Assembly (NCBI RefSeq): GCF_014196305.1
Contig: NZ_JACIDJ010000001.1
Location: 709,683 to 773,682 of the forward strand
Direction of reading: 5' to 3'
Length of the DNA: 64,000 bases
From: Roseococcus suduntuyensis
Lineage (GTDB): Bacteria; Pseudomonadota; Alphaproteobacteria; Acetobacterales; Acetobacteraceae
The translations under genes were made by a program, and so were the position numbers. A model generated the notes under the pieces. That model had not been told where the DNA came from and ran no database searches. It worked only from the letters and a program-made list of their open reading frames with translations. Shown here piece after piece: positions 61,925 through 64,000 of the stretch (position 1 is its first letter; each line of letters opens with the position of its first letter).

Positions 61925-64000
61925 TCAGTGCGCCTCCGCCCAGGACCGGCCGTGGCCCACCTCGACCAGCAGCGGCACGCGCAGCTGCGCCACGCTCTCC
62001 ATCACGGATTTGAGGGTGGCGGCGGTGGCATCCACCTCGGCCTCGGGCACCTCCAGCACCAGCTCGTCATGCACCTGCAGCAGCATGCGGGCGGAGAGGC
62101 CCGCATCCCGCAGCGCCTGGGGCACGCGCACCATGGCGCGCTTGATGACCTCGGCGGCCCCGCCCTGGAAGGGGGCGTTGATGGCCTGGCGCTCGGCCCC
62201 GCCGCGGCGCACCGGGTCCTTGGACTTGATGTCCGCGATCCAGAGCCGCCGCCCGAAGGGGCTCAGCACATGGCCATGGATGCGCGCCTCGTCCTTGAGG
62301 CGCTCCATCTCGGCGCGGATGCCGGGGTATTGCGCGAAATAGGCGTCAATGATGCCGCGCGCCTCGCCCGGGCCGATGCCAAGGCGCGCGCCCAGCCCGA
62401 AGGCGCTCATGCCATAGATGATGCCGAAATTGATGGTCTTGGCGCGGCGGCGCGCCTCCTTGTCCACCTTGCCGGGTTCCAGGTGGAAGATTTCCGCGGC
62501 GGTGCGGCTGTGGATGTCCTCGCCATTGGCGAAGGCCTCGCGCAGCGTCGGTACGTCGGCCAGGTGCGCCAGCAGGCGCAGCTCGATCTGGCTGTAGTCC
62601 GCGCTCATCAGCACATGGCCGGGCTCGGCCACGAAGGCGCGGCGGATGCGGACACCCTCCTCGGTGCGGATGGGGATGTTCTGGAGGTTGGGCTCGGTGG
62701 AGGACAGCCGCCCCGTGCTGGTGATGGCCATCGAGAAATCGGTGTGCACGCGCCCATCGGCGGCGAGTGCCGCCGCCAGCCCCTCCACATAGGTGGATTT
62801 CAGCTTGGCCAGCTGCCGCCAGTCCAGCACGGTGCGCGCGAGTTCGACGCCCTGCGCGGCCAATTCCTCCAGCACCGAGGCATCGGTGGAATAGGCGCCG
62901 GTCTTGCCCTTCTTGCCGCCCTTTAGGCCCATTTCCTGAAACAGGATTTCGCCCAACTGCTTGGGCGAGCCCACGTTGAAGGGGCGGCCCACAAGGCGGT
63001 GGCACTCGGCCTCCAGAACCACCAGGCGCTCGGCGAAATCCTGGCCGATGCGGGCGAGTTCCGCGCCATCCACCTTGATGCCGGCCGTCTCCATGGCGGC
63101 CAGCACCGGGATCATCCGGCGTTCCACCTGCTCGTAGAGGGCCAGCGCCTTCTCGGCCCGCAGCCGTGGGCGCAGCGCGTGCCACAGCCGCAGCGTGACG
63201 TCGGCATCTTCGGCGGCGTAGGCGGTGGCGCGGTCCAGCGGCACCTGCGCGAAGCTGATGCGCGCGCGGCCCGTGCCCGTGACCTCGTCGAAGGAGATGG
63301 GCTTGTGGCCAAGATGGAGCTGCGACAGCTCATCCATCCCATGCCCGTGCAGCCCGGCCTCCAGCGCGTAGGAGATCATCATGGTGTCGTCGAGCGGCGC
63401 AACCGTGAGGCCCCCATTGGCCGGGTTGGCCAGCACCTCGACATCGTATTTCGCGTTGTGCAGCACCTTGAGCACGCCCGGATCGGCCAGAAGCGGCCGC
63501 AGCGCCTCAACGGCCTCCGCCTGGGGCAGTTGCGCGGGCATCTCGGTCAGCATGTCGGCGGGCGCGTGGCCGAGCGGGATATAGGCCGCGCGCCCAGGTG
63601 CGGTGGCCAGGCAGATGCCCACCAGCCGGGCCGCCAGCGCATCGAGGCTGGTGGTCTCGGTGTCCAGCGCCACGACGCCGGCGGCGCGTGCCTCGACGAT
63701 CCAGGCGTCCAGCGTCGCGCGATCGGTGATGGTGGTGTAGGGGCCGAAGGGCGCGGCTTCCGGCGAGGCCTCGGCGGTGTCCACCACCGGCCGCGGACGA
63801 TGCGGCGCCCCGCCATCGCCCTCGCCCAACCGGGCCAGCAAGGAACGAAAATTGTTCTCGCGCAGGAAGGCCAGCAGGCGCGCGGGCTCGGGCGCGCGGG
63901 CGCGCATGTCCTCGACCGGGCAGGGCAGGGGGGCGTTGACGTCGAGCTGTACCAGCTTGCGCGAGATGCGCGCGGCCTCGGCATGGGTTTGCAGCACCTC
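61925..64000 (-). CDS. polA: DNA polymerase I, C-terminal two-thirds (cut by window edge)
   Basis: The last 691 codons of polA; the 5'-nuclease domain lies beyond the right edge. A 3'-5' exonuclease domain with all acid motifs (ALDTETTSL, HNAKYDVEVL, YAAEDADV) indicates working proofreading. The polymerase domain has motif A (SADYSQIELRLLA), motif B (RRRAKTINFGIIYGMS) and motif C (LLQVHDELVLEV). It fills gaps in repair and replaces RNA primers. The MFS gene follows after one base. Confidence 0.97.
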   Translation of the reverse strand, partial: EVLQTHAEAARISRKLVQLDVNAPLPCPVEDMRARAPEPARLLAFLRENNFRSLLARLGEGDGGAPHRPRPVVDTAEASPEAAPFGPYTTITDRATLDAWIVEARAAGVVALDTETTSLDALAARLVGICLATAPGRAAYIPLGHAPADMLTEMPAQLPQAEAVEALRPLLADPGVLKVLHNAKYDVEVLANPANGGLTVAPLDDTMMISYALEAGLHGHGMDELSQLHLGHKPISFDEVTGTGRARISFAQVPLDRATAYAAEDADVTLRLWHALRPRLRAEKALALYEQVERRMIPVLAAMETAGIKVDGAELARIGQDFAERLVVLEAECHRLVGRPFNVGSPKQLGEILFQEMGLKGGKKGKTGAYSTDASVLEELAAQGVELARTVLDWRQLAKLKSTYVEGLAAALAADGRVHTDFSMAITSTGRLSSTEPNLQNIPIRTEEGVRIRRAFVAEPGHVLMSADYSQIELRLLAHLADVPTLREAFANGEDIHSRTAAEIFHLEPGKVDKEARRRAKTINFGIIYGMSAFGLGARLGIGPGEARGIIDAYFAQYPGIRAEMERLKDEARIHGHVLSPFGRRLWIADIKSKDPVRRGGAERQAINAPFQGGAAEVIKRAMVRVPQALRDAGLSARMLLQVHDELVLEVPEAEVDATAATLKSVMESVAQLRVPLLVEVGHGRSWAEAH

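Overview
The window is very GC-rich, gene-dense DNA with short intergenic gaps and many ATGA stop/start overlaps. The gene content points to an aerobic alphaproteobacterium, most probably of the Acetobacteraceae (Roseomonas/Roseococcus-like). The evidence is the alphaproteobacterial type of CTP synthase, GlnE, ELM1-family and HugZ-like proteins, ATP-type PEPCK, and several molybdenum hydroxylases beside ABC importers. The genus is inferred only. I see no tRNA, rRNA, CRISPR array, prophage or insertion sequence. No gap without a gene exceeds about 210 bases.

Layout. 1-1022: end of a FAD-linked oxidase gene and a creatininase-family amidohydrolase. 1041-11014: a surface-polysaccharide locus with a Wzy/WaaL-like polymerase or ligase, a nucleotide-sugar epimerase/dehydratase, two paralogous GT2 glycosyltransferases, a Gfo/Idh/MocA oxidoreductase, a DUF6492-type glycosyltransferase-like protein, a Wzz/BY-kinase-like chain-length protein whose P-loop is degenerate, and a Wzx-like flippase. 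11022-17998: a tightly coupled operon for a BmpA/PnrA-type nucleoside ABC importer, led by an orphan molybdenum hydroxylase large subunit whose catalytic Glu is read as Gln. 18096-26764: a chemoreceptor, a large AsmA/YhdP-like envelope protein and glnE. 26782-31329: a peptide-type ABC importer (binding protein, VOC protein, two permeases, no ATPases) downstream of pyrE. 31381-34237: ELM1-like protein, MsrQ-like heme membrane protein, tartrate/D-malate dehydrogenase. 34374-34686: a promoter, a Fur-box-like palindrome and a small Cys-tailed protein. 34694-45727: catabolic genes (DUF411, crotonases, N-formylglutamate amidohydrolase, DUF169, a LigI-like lactonase, SDR, a paired acyl-CoA dehydrogenase operon with a DehI-like gene, and a second molybdenum hydroxylase subunit). 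45699-50088: an operon of BisC/DMSO-reductase-type enzyme, PhoX-like protein and Asp/Glu-racemase-superfamily protein. 50210-58581: class III aminotransferase, REC-EAL phosphodiesterase, Hpt protein, pyrG, secG, hybrid histidine kinase and HugZ-like protein. 58740-64000: pckA, DUF2237, MFS transporter and the 5'-truncated polA.

How the genes work together. Housekeeping functions (pyrE, pyrG, secG, glnE, pckA, polA) are interleaved with uptake-and-catabolism modules that probably serve nucleobases, peptides, organic acids and unusual acyl-CoAs. A c-di-GMP/phosphorelay set (51669-57850) lies on the same side of the window. A roughly 100-bp dispersed repeat occurs at 6413, 53207 and, inverted, 35964. 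It always starts at or across the stop codon of the gene before it and is read in the same direction as that gene. More divergent relatives may sit at 34238-34337 and 38675-38720. The repeat is the most distinctive non-coding structure here and behaves like a family of mobile or inherited gene-end hairpins.
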